Shown here: positions 43,297 to 51,286 of the stretch, piece after piece
How the letters are laid out: every line of letters begins with the position of its first letter
How positions within the stretch are numbered: position 1 is the first letter of the stretch
Origin: Streptomyces sp. NK15101
GTDB lineage: Bacteria; Actinomycetota; Actinomycetes; Streptomycetales; Streptomycetaceae
Direction: 5' to 3'
Assembly: GCF_020400725.1 (NCBI RefSeq)
Contig: NZ_JAINVG010000003.1
Span: forward strand, 124,001 to 188,000
DNA length: 64,000 nt
Notes under the pieces: model-generated
The model's database searches: none
The model's input: only the letters and a program-made list of their open reading frames with translations
What the model was told of the DNA's origin: nothing
Position numbers and translations under genes: made by a program

Positions 43297-43311
43297 GTTG
43301 ACATCATACAC
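43297..43311 (-). promoter_or_regulatory. Half-site operator upstream of the HTH-methylase
   Basis: GTTGACATCATACAC has a perfect GTTGAC half and a weak second half, 46 nt upstream of the methylase start. It may be a lower-affinity member of the island operator family. Confidence 0.4.
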
Positions 43312-43483
43312 AGATAATCTTCAACTTCTCTCGTGTACGAAGTACCTCGTCCGACCATGTCGCGAGGGCATGCCACGCTCCCTGCGCCCCTCGCGGAGGT
43401 CCTCCTGCCGGGAGCGGGGGCGGACGGGTCTCGATACGGCCACAGGGAAGTGACGGGGTGCCGGTGGTGTCTACGATCCCGGC

Positions 43484-44311
43484 GTGGACACGTACCCCTA
43501 TGCCCCGCCGCCGCCCCCGTTGCCCCCGCAGGTGGCTGTTCGGCGGTGGTGGCAGCATCCGGGGCTTGTCGTCGGGGCGCTGGTGGTGCTGCCGCCCCTC
43601 GGGATCGTGCTGGCGTGGACGAGTCGCTGGGAGCGGAACCGGAAGGTCCTCGCCACCGTGCTCGCGGCCGTGTGGTTCGTGCTGCTTTTCTTCGGTGGTG
43701 GTTCGCCGGAGAAGAAGCCGGTGCGGGGCGACGACCGGCCGTCGAAGGTCACGGTCACCGCATCTGCCTCCACCTCCGCCTCCCCTGAGCCCTCCGGGCC
43801 TCCTTCCCTCGTCGGGAAGAGTCTCCAGGAGGCGGGGGAGGTCGCCTCCGCCGCCGGGTACTCCGTCGTGTCGCACGACGCCTCCGAGCAGGACGCCAGG
43901 CAGTGGGACGCGGACGAGTGGACGGTGTGCTTCCAGACGTCGGCGGGGCAGCGGGAGGGTGGTCGGCCCGTTCTGGACCTCGGGGTGGTGCGCGTCGGGG
44001 CGCCCTGTCCGGCCGTCGACGGGGAGAAGATCCCCTGGCCGAAGATGCCCGTCGTCACCGCCATGACCTTCGAGCGGGCCGCGGAGGCGCTGGGGCCGAT
44101 CGGGTTCAGGAAGGTCGAGCCGGAGAGCGCGTACTCCGATGTGGCGCTGCCCGGCGTCGCGGACCCGTGGAAGGTCTGCTTCCAGGATCCCGAGCCGGGC
44201 GGGACGGTCGAGAACCCGCAGTTCGGGACCGTCTATCTGAAGCTGGCGCCGCCCGATGCCGTCTGTCCCGAGCGGCCGTACGCCACCTTGCGTCCCGCGC
44301 CGACGCCGTAG
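43484..44311 (+). CDS. PASTA-domain membrane protein
   Basis: 275 residues from GTG 43484. A Pro-rich N terminus is followed by two hydrophobic segments (about 25-46, HPGLVVGALVVLPPLGIVLA, and about 55-72). A Ser/Pro/Thr-rich linker then leads to two PASTA-like repeats: PPSLVGKSLQEAGEVASAAG (about 105) and MPVVTAMTFERAAEALGPIG (about 190), each with a closing Cys-Pro (PCP, VCP). A weak Cys pair may form disulfides outside the cell. PASTA domains bind peptidoglycan or muropeptides. There is no kinase domain, so this is a stand-alone PASTA protein. It is convergent with the MFS gene. It probably marks the right border of the defence island. Confidence 0.8.
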   Translation: MDTYPYAPPPPPLPPQVAVRRWWQHPGLVVGALVVLPPLGIVLAWTSRWERNRKVLATVLAAVWFVLLFFGGGSPEKKPVRGDDRPSKVTVTASASTSASPEPSGPPSLVGKSLQEAGEVASAAGYSVVSHDASEQDARQWDADEWTVCFQTSAGQREGGRPVLDLGVVRVGAPCPAVDGEKIPWPKMPVVTAMTFERAAEALGPIGFRKVEPESAYSDVALPGVADPWKVCFQDPEPGGTVENPQFGTVYLKLAPPDAVCPERPYATLRPAPTP

Positions 44312-44319
44312 CGGAGGGC

Positions 44320-45873
44320 TCAGCCGGCGCCCGGCATCACTCCGCCGCCCTTGAGCCGTTCGATGTCGGAGGCGCGGACCTGGATCACGAAGAGGGCGAC
44401 CAGGGCGCCGACGACGGCGAAGATCGCCGCCGTGACGAAGCCCGCGGAGACGCCGGCGGTGAGGACCTGGTCGCCCCAGGGGGGCGGGAGCTGGCCGGTC
44501 TTGGCGAACTGGGCCTTCTCCAGCGGGCCGGCCTGGGAGAGGAAGGCGGGGACCTGCTTGTCCGCCTCGTTGCGGCTGGCCGTGCCGAAGACGGTCACCA
44601 GGATCGAGAGGCCGAGCGAACCGCCCACCTGCTGCATGGCGTTGAGCAGGCCGGACGCCGCGCCGGACTCCCTCTGTTCGACGTTCGACAGCGCCATGAT
44701 GGTCAGCGAGACGAACATCAGGCCCATGCCGAGACCGAAGACGAGGATCGGTCCGAGGATGCTGCCCGCATAGGTGGAGTTCACATCGGTGAGCGTCAGC
44801 CAGGACAGGCCGGCCGCGGCGAGCACCGAGCCCACCACCATGAAGGGTTTCGGGCCGTACTTGGGCAGCAGGTTGGACGTGAGGCCGGCGCCGACCGCGA
44901 TGATCGCGCTGACCGGCAGGAAGGCGAGCCCCGTCGTCAGGGGGCTGAAGCCCAGCACCTGCTGCACGAAGAGGGTGAGGAAGAAGAACATCCCGAAGAT
45001 GGCCGCCGCCAGGCAGAGCATGATGACGTAGGTGCCCGAGCGGTTGCGGTCGGCGAACATGTGCAGGGGCGTGATGGGCTGCTGCGAGCGCCGCTCGATG
45101 AGGATGAACGTGCTCAGGAGGACGATCGCGGCGACGAACGAGCCGATCGTGTAGGGGTCGCTCCAGCCTTCCTGCGCGGCCCGGATGAATCCGTACACCA
45201 GCGCCACCATGCCGAGCGTCGAGGTCAGCGCGCCGGCGAAGTCGAAGTGGCCGGGGTGCCGCTCGGACTCCTTGACGTGTCGCGGTGTGAGGAGCGCGAT
45301 CAGCACGGCGATCGGGACGTTGACGAAGAAGATCCAGCGCCAGTCGAGCCACTGGACGAGCATGCCGCCGGCCACCAGGCCGATCGCGCCGCCGCCCGCC
45401 GAGACGCCCGCGAAGACGCCGAAGGCCCGGTTGCGTTCCGGTCCTTCGTCGAACGTCGTGGTGATCAGGGAGAGCGAGGTCGGCGAGGCTATCGCGCCGC
45501 CGACGCCCTGGAGCGCCCGGGCCGCGAGGAGTTGCCACTCGCTCTGCGCGAGCCCGCAGAAGAGGGAGGCGAGGCCGAAGAGCAGCACGCCGAAGATGAA
45601 GACGCGTCGTCTGCCCAGGATGTCGCCGGCGCGCCCGCCGAGGAGGAGCAGGCCGCCGAAGGTGAGCGTGTAGGCGTTGACGACCCAGGAGAGGCTGGTG
45701 GTCGAGAAGTCCAGCGCCGTCTGGATGTGCGGCAGCGCGATGTTCACGATGGTGATGTCGAGGACGACCATCAGCTGGCAGGAGGCGATCACGAACAGGG
45801 CGATGCCCTTGCCGTCCCCGCCCTTCTTCGGGGCGGTGGTCTGTGCAGGTGTCGTCGGCTTGGGTGTACTCAT
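44320..45873 (-). CDS. MFS drug exporter, DHA2 (EmrB/QacA-type) family
   Basis: A 517-residue integral membrane protein with about 14 hydrophobic segments. Motif A is GGLLLLGGRAGDILGRRRVF (about 60-80). The segment before motif C reads LQGVGGAIASPTSLSLI (about 120). The DHA2-type first helix SCQLMVVLDITIVNIALPHI carries the D-x-T-I-V-N-I-A-L-P motif. It probably exports small hydrophobic compounds using the proton gradient. Nothing indicates the substrate, and no regulator is directly adjacent. The ATG at 45873 is about 90 nt from the RidA stop, on the same strand, so co-expression with RidA and acyl-CoA dehydrogenase is possible. Confidence 0.9.
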   Translation of the reverse strand: MSTPKPTTPAQTTAPKKGGDGKGIALFVIASCQLMVVLDITIVNIALPHIQTALDFSTTSLSWVVNAYTLTFGGLLLLGGRAGDILGRRRVFIFGVLLFGLASLFCGLAQSEWQLLAARALQGVGGAIASPTSLSLITTTFDEGPERNRAFGVFAGVSAGGGAIGLVAGGMLVQWLDWRWIFFVNVPIAVLIALLTPRHVKESERHPGHFDFAGALTSTLGMVALVYGFIRAAQEGWSDPYTIGSFVAAIVLLSTFILIERRSQQPITPLHMFADRNRSGTYVIMLCLAAAIFGMFFFLTLFVQQVLGFSPLTTGLAFLPVSAIIAVGAGLTSNLLPKYGPKPFMVVGSVLAAAGLSWLTLTDVNSTYAGSILGPILVFGLGMGLMFVSLTIMALSNVEQRESGAASGLLNAMQQVGGSLGLSILVTVFGTASRNEADKQVPAFLSQAGPLEKAQFAKTGQLPPPWGDQVLTAGVSAGFVTAAIFAVVGALVALFVIQVRASDIERLKGGGVMPGAG

Positions 45874-45964
45874 GTGGCGCCTCGGGACTCGCCTGGTGAG
45901 TGTGCCGTGGGCCGGTCAGTCCACCTTTCGACACTAAGCCCGGGCCGGACGGGTGACCAGTTGA

Positions 45965-46378
45965 TCAAGCGGGGGCGGGTTCGTCCAGGACCGCGAAGCC
46001 GTCGAGTTCCACCAGGGCCTGCTCGTCCCAGAGGCGTACGACTCCGATGACGGCCATCGCCGGGTAGTCGCGGCCCGCCAAGCGGCGCCAGATCCGGCCC
46101 AGTTCGTGCGCGTGGTCGCGGTAGCCGGGGACGTCGGTGGTGTAGACGGTGACGCGGGCGAGGTCGGCGGGGGTGCCGCCGGCGTGCCGCAGGGCGGTGA
46201 GCAGATTGCCGAGGGCGGTGGTGAACTGCTCGGTGATCCCCTCCCCCACGACCTTGCCCTCGGTGTCGAGGGCGGTCTGTCCCGCGAGGAAGACGAGCCG
46301 GCTCCCGGTGGCGGTGACGGCGTGGGAGAAGCCGGTGGGCGGGGAGAGTTCGGCGGGGTTGTGGCGGTGCAGGCTCAT
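45965..46378 (-). CDS. RidA family enamine/imine deaminase-like protein
   Basis: 137 residues with the YjgF/RidA pattern: FSHAVTATGSRLVFLAGQTA, QFTTALGNLLTALRHAGGTP, VTVYTTDVPGYRDH, PAMAVIGVVRLWDEQALVEL and DGFAVL. The conserved Arg of VVRLW and the Glu of VELDGFA are present. RidA proteins hydrolyse reactive enamine/imine intermediates. Its ATG overlaps the acyl-CoA dehydrogenase stop. RidA homologues accompany the aerobic 2-aminobenzoyl-CoA pathway, where an imine or enamine intermediate arises, which supports the same role here. Confidence 0.88.
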   Translation of the reverse strand: MSLHRHNPAELSPPTGFSHAVTATGSRLVFLAGQTALDTEGKVVGEGITEQFTTALGNLLTALRHAGGTPADLARVTVYTTDVPGYRDHAHELGRIWRRLAGRDYPAMAVIGVVRLWDEQALVELDGFAVLDEPAPA

Positions 46379-47601
46379 GCGGTCGCCTCCTTCGGGTCCA
46401 GGGCGTACGTGTCCCCCGCGGGCCGCTGCCCGCCTGGCCGCACCTCGGTGGCCGGCGCCTCGGTGGCCGGGACCTTCGTGGTCGGCACCTTCGCGTACAG
46501 CTCCTTCGCGATGATCGTGCGCTGCACCTCCGTCGCGCCCTCGTAGATCCGGGGGGCGCGGACCTCCCGGTAGAGGTGTTCCAGGAGGTGGCCGCGCTGG
46601 AGGGCGAGGGCGCCGTGCAGCTGGACGGCGGCGTCGACGACGTACTGGGCGGTCTCGGTGGCGAGGAGCTTGGCCATGGCGGAGCGGCGGGGGACGTCGG
46701 GGTCGCCCTCGTCGTACGCGACGGCCGCCGCGTACACGAGGAGGCGGGCGGCCTCGGTGCGGGTCGCCATCTCGGCGATGCGGTGCGAGACGGCCTGGAG
46801 GTCGGCCAGGACGCCGCCGAAGGCGGGGCGCGCGGCGGTGTGGGCGAGGGCCGCGTCGAGGGCGGCCTGGGCCATGCCGACGGCGAAGGCGCCGACGCTG
46901 GGCCGGAAGAGGTTGAGGGTGTTCATGGCGACCCGGAAGCCCTGGTCCGGTGCGCCGAGGAGGTCCTCGGGGCCGACGGGGACGCCGTCGAAGGTGAGGG
47001 TGCCGAGGGCGTGCGGGGCGAGCATGTCGAGCGGTTCCCCGCCCAGGCCCGGGCGGTCGGCGGGGACGAGGAAGGCGGTGACGCCACGGGCGCCGGCGCC
47101 CCGGGTGGTGCGGGCGAAGACGGTGGCGAAGTCAGCCTCGGGGGCGTTGGAGATCCAGCGCTTCTCGCCGTGCAGGCGCCAGCCGCCGCGTCCGTCGGGG
47201 ACGGCTTCGAGGGCGAGGGCGGCGGCGTCGGAGCCGGCGTCCGGTTCGGAGAGGGCGAAGGCGGCGACGGCGCGTCCGGCGGTGGCCTCGGGGAGCCAGC
47301 GGGCGCGCTGGGCGGGGGTGCCGAAGGCGGCGACGGGGTGGGTGCCGAGGCCCTGGAGGGCGAGGGCGGTCTCGGCCTCGGTGCAGGTGCGGGCGAGGGA
47401 CTCGCGCAGGAGGCAGAGGTCGAGGGCGCCGGCCTCGAAGAGGCGGGCGAGGAGGCCGAGCTCGCCGAGGGCGGCGACGAGGGGGCGGTTGACCCTGCCG
47501 GGTTCGCCCTGGTCGGCGAGGGGCTTGAGGCGCTCGGCGGCGAGCGCGCTGAGCTCCGCACACCAGGTGGTCTGTGCCGGTTCGAGCGAGAATGCGGGCA
47601 T
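46375..47601 (-). CDS. Acyl-CoA dehydrogenase family protein
   Basis: A 408-residue flavoprotein. FAD/substrate motifs are VAAFALSEPDAGSDAAALAL (about 115) and LHGEKRWISNAPEADF (about 150). The C-terminal helical domain has VQLHGALALQRGHLLEHLYR and the catalytic-region IYEGATEVQRTIIAKEL. The length is normal for the family. It probably oxidises an alicyclic or acyl-CoA intermediate in the aromatic CoA pathway encoded by its neighbours. Its start codon lies in the first unit of the 24-bp repeat array, which also supplies its ribosome binding site (GGAGAGG). It is co-translated with RidA. Confidence 0.88.
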   Translation of the reverse strand: MPAFSLEPAQTTWCAELSALAAERLKPLADQGEPGRVNRPLVAALGELGLLARLFEAGALDLCLLRESLARTCTEAETALALQGLGTHPVAAFGTPAQRARWLPEATAGRAVAAFALSEPDAGSDAAALALEAVPDGRGGWRLHGEKRWISNAPEADFATVFARTTRGAGARGVTAFLVPADRPGLGGEPLDMLAPHALGTLTFDGVPVGPEDLLGAPDQGFRVAMNTLNLFRPSVGAFAVGMAQAALDAALAHTAARPAFGGVLADLQAVSHRIAEMATRTEAARLLVYAAAVAYDEGDPDVPRRSAMAKLLATETAQYVVDAAVQLHGALALQRGHLLEHLYREVRAPRIYEGATEVQRTIIAKELYAKVPTTKVPATEAPATEVRPGGQRPAGDTYALDPKEATA

Positions 47602-47975
47602 GTGGGCCCTCTCCGGCGCCCTGCGGCGCCCTCGTCACGGCGCCGTCCGGCGCCTTCGTCCGCGCGCCTCGCGGCGCCCTGTTCCCGGCGCGGTGAAGCG
47701 CCGTGATGCTGGCGCCCTGAGGCGCCGTAGTTCCTGCGTCCTGAGGCGCCTTCGTCCGTACGCCCCGTGGCGCCTTCCTCCCGGCTCCCGGGGGCGCCCT
47801 GGTCCCGGCGCCCCCGGACGCCTTCGTCCCTACGCCTCGCGGCGCCTCCGTCCCGACGCCCCGCCGCGCCCTGGTCCCGGCGCCTCGCAGCGCCTTCGCC
47901 CCGACGCCGTGAGGCGCCCCGGCCCCAGCGCCCCGCCACGCCTCCGTCCCGGCGCCCTCCGGCGTCCTTGTCGCG
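47601..47975. repeat. Tandem 24-bp repeat array, 15 exact-length units
   Basis: From 47601 the sequence is fifteen 24-bp units in a row without insertion or deletion (unit starts 47601 + 24n, the last ending at 47960), then a partial unit to about 47975. Units share a core such as GCCTTCGTCCCG flanked by GGCGCC and GCGCC; each differs from the others at several positions. It fills the intergenic space between the divergent acyl-CoA dehydrogenase and CoA ligase genes. The unit length is a multiple of three, so several frames stay open as 8-residue repeats. There are no spacers, so it is not a CRISPR. Confidence 0.92.
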
Positions 47976-47980
47976 AACCG

Positions 47981-48008
47981 TTGACTGTCGTCACCAACAC
48001 GATACGCT
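47981..48008 (+). promoter_or_regulatory. Promoter/operator of the CoA ligase gene
   Basis: TTGACT (47981-47986), a 16-nt spacer, then TACGCT (48003-48008). The motif TGACTGTCGTCAC (47982-47994) overlaps the -35 and recurs exactly at 55057-55069, upstream of the enoyl-CoA hydratase gene. It is a candidate site for the PaaX-type regulator. Confidence 0.55.
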
Positions 48009-48051
48009 CGTGGAGCGATGGACGACCCCACCACGACAAGGGGACGGACTC

Positions 48052-49683
48052 ATGGAGCTGACGCCCTCGGCCCACCTCGACACGTTCGCCCGTGACCGGC
48101 TGCCGCCGCCCGACCGCTGGCCGCGTCTCGTCTTCGACCTCCCCGAGCTCCGCTACCCCGACCGGCTCAACTGCGGCACGGAACTCCTCGACCGCACGGT
48201 GGAACGGTTCGGCGCCGACCGGCCCGCCTTCCACGACGGCGAGGGCGGGGTGTGGAGCTACGGGGAGCTCCGCGACCGGGTGGACCGCATCGCCCACGTC
48301 CTCACCACCGACCTGCGGCTGCTGCCCGGCAACCGGGTCCTCCTGCGCGGCCCCACCACCCCCTGGCTCGCCGCCTGCTGGCTCGCCGTGATGAAGGCCG
48401 GCGGCGTCGCCGTCACCGTCCTGGCCCAGCAGCGCGCCCCCGAGCTGGCCGTGATGGCCGAAGTCGCCCGTTGCAGCCACGCCCTCTGCGACGCCCGGGC
48501 GCTCGACGAGCTCCTCGCGGCCCGGATACCCGGGCTCCGGATCACCCCCTTCGGCGGGGACGGACCGGACGACCTGCTGGCCCTCGCCGAGGGCCGGCCC
48601 GGCCCGTACGAGGCGGTGGCGACCGCCGCCGACGACGTGGCCCTGATCGCCTTCACCTCCGGCACGACCGGGCGCCCCAAGGGCTGCGTCCACTTCCACC
48701 GGGACGTCCTGGCCGTCGCCGACACCTTCTCCGCGCACGTCCTGCGCCCGCTGCCCGACGACGTCTTCGCCGGCTCCCCGCCGCTCGCCTTCACCTTCGG
48801 CCTCGGCGGGCTCGTCGTCTTCCCCCTGCGGGCCGGGGCGAGCGCGGTCCTCCTGGAACAGGCCGGACCGAAGCAGCTGCTCGCGGCGATCGAGCGGCAC
48901 CGGGTGTCGGTGCTGTTCACCGCCCCGACGGCCTACCGGGTCATGCTGGAGGAGCTGACCCAGGGCACCGCCCCTGAGGTGGCCTCGCTGCGCCGCTGCG
49001 TCTCGGCCGGCGAGAACCTGCCGGAGGCGACCTGGACGGCCTGGTACGCGCGGACCGGGCTGCGCCTGATCAACGGCATCGGCGCCACCGAACTGCTGCA
49101 CATCTTCATCTCCGCCGCCGACGGCGACATCCGCCCCGGCACCACCGGACGTCCGGTGCCCGGCTGGCAGGCCAGGGTCGTCGACCGCGACGGCAAGAGC
49201 GTCCCGGACGGCGAGGAGGGGTTGCTCGCGGTGCGCGGCCCGGTGGGCTGCCGCTATCTGGCCGACCCCCGCCAGGCGGAGTACGTACGGGACGGCTGGA
49301 ACGTCACGGGCGACACGTACGTCCGCGAACCCGACGGCTGGTTCCGCTACGTCTCGCGGGCCGACGACATGATCATCTCGGCCGGCTACAACATCGCCGG
49401 GCCCCAGGTCGAGGAGGTGCTCCTCGACCACCCCGACGTGGTGGAGACGGCGGTGGTCGGCCGCCCGGACGAACTGCGCGGCCAGGTCGTCGTGGCCTAC
49501 ACGGTGGTACGGGACGGAGTGCCGCGCGACGCCGGCACCGCCGCCGCGCTGCGGGCCTTCGTCCGCGCCCGCATCGCCCCGTACAAATCGCCCCGGGAGA
49601 TCGTCTTCCTCGACGCGCTGCCGCGCACGGCGACGGGGAAGCTCCAGCGCTTCCTGCTGCGGGACCCGGCGCGACCGGCATGA
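48052..49683 (+). CDS. Benzoate/2-aminobenzoate-type CoA ligase
   Basis: A 543-residue acyl-CoA synthetase of the ANL superfamily. P-loop IAFTSGTTGRPKGCVHFHRD (about 200), GIGATELLHIF (about 343), the hinge GWFRYVSRADDMIISAGYNI (about 430) and the C-terminal catalytic Lys in RTATGKLQRF. Active-site features (FTFGLGG, GATELLHIF) fit the benzoate/aminobenzoate ligase branch. It activates an aromatic acid with ATP and CoA. With the hybrid monooxygenase, hydratase, dehydrogenase and RidA genes, 2-aminobenzoate (anthranilate) is the most likely substrate, with salicylate or benzoate as alternatives. ATG 48052; the PaaX gene follows 28 nt after the stop. Confidence 0.85.
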   Translation: MELTPSAHLDTFARDRLPPPDRWPRLVFDLPELRYPDRLNCGTELLDRTVERFGADRPAFHDGEGGVWSYGELRDRVDRIAHVLTTDLRLLPGNRVLLRGPTTPWLAACWLAVMKAGGVAVTVLAQQRAPELAVMAEVARCSHALCDARALDELLAARIPGLRITPFGGDGPDDLLALAEGRPGPYEAVATAADDVALIAFTSGTTGRPKGCVHFHRDVLAVADTFSAHVLRPLPDDVFAGSPPLAFTFGLGGLVVFPLRAGASAVLLEQAGPKQLLAAIERHRVSVLFTAPTAYRVMLEELTQGTAPEVASLRRCVSAGENLPEATWTAWYARTGLRLINGIGATELLHIFISAADGDIRPGTTGRPVPGWQARVVDRDGKSVPDGEEGLLAVRGPVGCRYLADPRQAEYVRDGWNVTGDTYVREPDGWFRYVSRADDMIISAGYNIAGPQVEEVLLDHPDVVETAVVGRPDELRGQVVVAYTVVRDGVPRDAGTAAALRAFVRARIAPYKSPREIVFLDALPRTATGKLQRFLLRDPARPA

Positions 49684-49699
49684 CGTGTCCACCACCCCC

Positions 49700-49711
49700 T
49701 AGAGTGATCAC
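49700..49711 (+). promoter_or_regulatory. Possible -10 for leaderless paaX transcript
   Basis: TAGAGT at 49700-49705 ends 6 nt before the GTG start at 49712, the spacing expected when transcription starts at the start codon. There is no clear ribosome binding site. Read-through from the ligase gene is also possible. Confidence 0.35.
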
Positions 49712-50545
49712 GTGGCCGAGCAGCACACTCCCCGATCCCTGATCGTCTCCTTCTACGGCGCCTACGGCCGTGCGACCGACGAGTCGCCGGTTCCGGTGGC
49801 CGCGCTCATCCGGCTGCTCGGCGCGCTCGGCGTCGACGCGCCCTCGGTGCGTTCCTCGGTGTCGCGGCTCAAGCGGCGCGGTCTGCTGCTGCCGGGCCGG
49901 ACGGCGGCCGGCGCCGCCGGGTACGCCCTCTCGGAGGACGCCCGGCGGCTCCTGGACGACGGCGACCGCCGGATCTACGCCCGTACGGAGCCGAAGCTGT
50001 CCGAGGGCTGGGTCCTGGCCGTCTTCTCGGTGCCCGAGGCCGAGCGGCACAAGCGGCACCTGCTGCGCTCCCGGCTCGCCCGACTGGGCTTCGGCACGGC
50101 GGCGCCGGGCGTCTGGATCGCGCCCGCCCGGCTGTACGAGGAGACCCGCAACGCCCTGGAGCGCCTGGAGCTCTCCCCGTACGTGGACCTCTTCCGCGGC
50201 GACCACCTGGGATACACGGCGACGGCCGAGGCGGTGGCCCGCTGGTGGGACCTGCCGGCGATCGCCGGGCTGCACGGGGATTTCCTCGCCGCCCACGAAC
50301 CGGTCCTGCGGGCCTGGCGGTCGGCGCCGGCGGGCGCCGAGGACGCCTACCGGGACTACCTCCTCGCCCTGGACTCCTGGCGCCGGCTGCCCTACGCGGA
50401 CCCGGTGCTCCCGGCGGAGCTGCTGCCGGACGACTGGCCGGGCCGCCGCTCGGCGGAGGTCTTCACGGCCCTGCACGAACTGCTGCGGGACCGGGGCGCG
50501 GAGTACGTGGCCCCGTTCCTGTCGGGGGACGCCGACGCCCCCTAG
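49712..50545 (+). CDS. PaaX family transcriptional regulator
   Basis: A 277-residue regulator with the PaaX layout. An N-terminal winged helix (res 8-75: RSLIVSFYGAYGR, ALIRLLGALGVDAPSVRSSV, SRLKRRGLL) is followed by the PaaX central and C-terminal domains (GWVLAVFSVPEAERHKRHLL, LRSRLARLGFGTAAPGVWIA, FRGDHLGYT, PYADPVLPAELLP, and the end LHELLRDRG). PaaX-type proteins repress aromatic CoA catabolism genes and are released by the CoA-thioester substrate. It sits directly after the CoA ligase and probably controls this cluster through the TGACTGTCGTCAC sites. The start is GTG 49712. Confidence 0.9.
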   Translation: MAEQHTPRSLIVSFYGAYGRATDESPVPVAALIRLLGALGVDAPSVRSSVSRLKRRGLLLPGRTAAGAAGYALSEDARRLLDDGDRRIYARTEPKLSEGWVLAVFSVPEAERHKRHLLRSRLARLGFGTAAPGVWIAPARLYEETRNALERLELSPYVDLFRGDHLGYTATAEAVARWWDLPAIAGLHGDFLAAHEPVLRAWRSAPAGAEDAYRDYLLALDSWRRLPYADPVLPAELLPDDWPGRRSAEVFTALHELLRDRGAEYVAPFLSGDADAP

Positions 50546-50605
50546 CCCGCCGTTCGGGGGCGGTCGCCGTCGCCGGTGTCGCACGGCCTCCCGCGGTGTC
50601 GGGCG

Positions 50606-51181
50606 TCACGCCCGGCCGGGCGCGTGCTCGCGGGCGGTGGCCGCCGCCTTCTCCGCGGCCTCGGCGATCACGGCGGCGGCGCGGGCGGCGCGTCCGTCCG
50701 CGGACCAGTCGTCGATGCGCCGGACCGTGGGGCCGGGGGGAAGGACGCCGAGCTGCCCGAGCAGGGTGAGGTCGTCGCGGACCGCCTCGTGCCGGACGAC
50801 CCTGCCGTCCCTCAGGCGCAGGAGGTGGACCTGCTCGGAGTCGATCTCGTCCCCGGTGGGCGGGATCGCCCGGAGCGGTGCGCCGTCGCGGTAGTGGACG
50901 AAGGGGCCGGTGTGCCGGCCCCGCATGTGCAGCCGTATCCACACCTGGTCGCCGTCACGGACCAGGTCGGTGACGGGGAAGCTCAGGTCGGTGAAGGCGG
51001 AGCGCAGCCACGCGCCCGAGGCCAGCACGCCCGCCGGGCCGGGGAGCGAGCAGGCGGCGGGCGAGACGACCGCCTCGCGGTTGGTGAAGTCCTCGTGCAC
51101 GACCGCCGCGGCCAGCGCCGCGTCTCCGGTCGCCAGGACCGTGAAGAGTCCGCGGGCCGCGTCCTCGGGCGACATTCCCAT
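50606..51181 (-). CDS. SnoaL-like (NTF2-fold) ester cyclase-type protein
   Basis: 191 residues from ATG 51181 (AGAGGAA five bases upstream); the frame extends to 51226 without a better start. It has an NTF2-like cone fold: DAARGLFTVLATGDAALAAA, VVHEDFTNREA, WLRSAFTDLSFPVTDLVRDG, DQVWIRLHMRGRHTGPF and HEAVRDDLTLLGQLG, closing in a charged helical tail. SnoaL-like proteins act as cyclases, isomerases or simple binders; the substrate here is unknown. It is divergent from the TetR gene across a 15-bp palindrome, so it is probably that regulator's target. It splits the aromatic cluster and may be unrelated to it. Confidence 0.82.
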   Translation of the reverse strand: MGMSPEDAARGLFTVLATGDAALAAAVVHEDFTNREAVVSPAACSLPGPAGVLASGAWLRSAFTDLSFPVTDLVRDGDQVWIRLHMRGRHTGPFVHYRDGAPLRAIPPTGDEIDSEQVHLLRLRDGRVVRHEAVRDDLTLLGQLGVLPPGPTVRRIDDWSADGRAARAAAVIAEAAEKAAATAREHAPGRA

Positions 51182-51243
51182 CGTTCGGTTCCTCTCACGC
51201 GGGGGGCGGTGCTCCGCCCCGACCAATATTCAGGTTACACACC

Positions 51244-51258
51244 ACCTATTGAATAGGT
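51244..51258. promoter_or_regulatory. 15-bp palindromic operator for TetR-type regulator
   Basis: ACCTATTGAATAGGT is a perfect palindrome around one central base. It is unusually AT-rich here, in the 105-bp region between the divergent SnoaL-like and TetR genes, and fits a TetR operator. Confidence 0.65.
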
Positions 51259-51286
51259 TTATCACTTCCTGGACTAGGCTGACCCC

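Noticed and set aside
47601..47975. CRISPR array
   Set aside because: The repeats are contiguous and diverged with no spacers, and no cas gene is present.
46923..48034. Two minus-strand frames through the 24-bp array encoding 8-residue repeats
   Set aside because: They run on as antisense or frame-shifted reading of the acyl-CoA dehydrogenase gene and have no start signal; the open frames follow from the 24-bp period.
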